Positions 13,049 to 13,623 of a stretch of 13,623 nt of DNA are shown piece after piece. Numbering within the stretch: the stretch's first letter is position 1; the number at the start of each line of letters is the position of its first letter. The translations under genes were made by a program, and so were the position numbers. This DNA comes from JBBRYB01 sp038238115 (lineage in GTDB: Bacteria; Actinomycetota; Actinomycetes; Propionibacteriales; Nocardioidaceae): positions 1 through 13,623 of the forward strand of contig JBBRYB010000069.1 in NCBI GenBank assembly GCA_038238115.1, in the 5' to 3' direction. The notes beneath the pieces are model-generated. The model saw only the letters and a program-made list of their open reading frames with translations. It was not told where the DNA came from and ran no database searches.

Positions 13049-13562
13049 AAACTCAGGCGAGGACGGTGTCAGTGCTTAGCGGCATGTACCGCACATCGGG
13101 GTGTGGAGGGCATCGGGGTTGGTGGCGTACCTGGGGACGGTGGTGGGCTGCGGTGGATAGCGCGGTGGCGTCGTCGGGGCGGTGGTGATCTCGTAGCCGC
13201 GGCGCGCAGGTTGAACTGCAGGGGGCGCGCGCAGCAGCTGGGATTCGGGGCGCGGAGAGAGTCGGACCCAGATCCGGCGGCGTGCATTTGCGCAGCTCAT
13301 GTCCTTGTTGGGTTACGCATATGGCCAAAGCGCCCGCCATGTTTCAAGTCGGACAACAAGTCATTGACCAGCGAAACAGGCTCTGGCGCCGATCCCGGTC
13401 CAAAACCCATCCATACCCCCCTACATCCGAACGGGAACGTACGCCAAGCCCCCTGCGCACACTCGCGTCGCAGCCCTACTGACCTAGGAGGCCACTGAAT
13501 AAGTCGCCAGCCGGTCGTCGTGTCTGACGGCTGGTAGCCCGGCGGTCTGGGATGATCTTGTT

Positions 13563-13623
13563 ATGCAGGGGCAGACACGGTTGGAGCGGGAGCTGCTGGA
13601 CGCGCAGGTGATGGTCGGGGAGC
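13563..13623 (+). CDS. Transposase start, IS1182-type (partial, runs off the window)
   Basis: An ATG at 13563 opens MQGQTRLERELLDAQVMVGE, which continues past the right edge. The MQGxxxxxRELLD opening is remembered from IS1182-family DDE transposases of actinomycetes, where it is followed by GSVFAFLAxHR. Only 20 residues are available, so the call is tentative. A 7-bp inverted repeat (CCAGCCG 13507-13513, CGGCTGG 13528-13534) lies in the leader. The left end of the element may be near 13490. Confidence 0.5.
   Translation, partial: MQGQTRLERELLDAQVMVGE

Larger units (their letters stand above)
12630..13562. other. Long non-coding region upstream of the recombinase operon
   Basis: About 900 bases without a convincing gene. 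It contains repeats related to TAACTGTCGCCA, a 14-bp palindrome GTGACCCGGGTCAC (12916-12929), a 10-bp palindrome ACCGATCGGT (12933-12942) and an inverted repeat CGTCAAGTG/CACTTGACG (12999-13007, 13040-13048). A minus-strand frame at 13076-13300, ending in PMCGTCR, could be a gene scrap but nothing supports it. The last 70 bases are probably the end and leader of an IS1182-type element. Confidence 0.55.

Noticed and set aside
1..13623. CRISPR array, tRNA, rRNA
   Set aside because: No regularly spaced identical repeats of CRISPR type and no cloverleaf or rRNA-like sequence was seen, including beside the integrase.

Overview
The window is high-GC DNA with GTG/ATG starts, four-base gene overlaps and protein families typical of filamentous actinomycetes (SARP/BTAD regulators, NACHT STAND ATPases, HTH-PBP sensors, PadR). 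A Pseudonocardiaceae- or Streptomyces-like host is likely, but the genus cannot be fixed from the sequence. No rRNA, tRNA or CRISPR was seen. The region reads as an accessory island with many mobile-element fragments.

Layout. 1-220: a short non-autonomous element with perfect 18-bp terminal inverted repeats, inserted in a Tn3-family transposase fragment (minus). 345-891: that fragment abuts a truncated small membrane protein gene, which is translationally coupled to an upstream PadR regulator gene (minus). 897-1700: a doubtful ORF, a cluster of phased TTGTCC-type repeats and a strong terminator-like hairpin. 1908-5318 (plus): a two-gene operon of a small membrane protein and a 1005-residue HTH-SARP/BTAD-NACHT STAND protein. 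5319-6930: a graveyard of fragments (Tn3 TnpA N-terminus, ISKra4-like N-terminus, a frameshifted conserved gene, IS6-type N-terminus, a replication/HTH-type protein remnant). 6932-9096 (minus): a second two-gene operon, convergent with the first, of a small membrane protein and a 638-residue protein made of a cytoplasmic HTH, one membrane span and an extracytoplasmic type-1 periplasmic-binding-protein domain. 9097-9663: regulatory-looking intergenic DNA with CCGGAC repeats and hairpins. 9664-12622 (minus): a tight three-gene operon of tyrosine recombinase, XRE regulator and Zn-ribbon recombinase-like protein, joined by four-base overlaps and flanked by related short repeats. 12630-13560: non-coding, palindrome-rich DNA. 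13563 to the end: start of an IS1182-type transposase gene (plus).

How it may work together. The two central operons have the same plan: a small hydrophobic protein followed by a large protein that starts with an actinomycete-type HTH module. One large protein is an intracellular ATP-dependent switch (NACHT with transcription-factor domains); the other is a membrane-spanning ligand receptor with a DNA-binding tail. A plausible but unproven reading is a two-part sensing and transcription-control, or conflict, module carried among mobile elements. The recombinase trio looks like an independent mobile module next to it.
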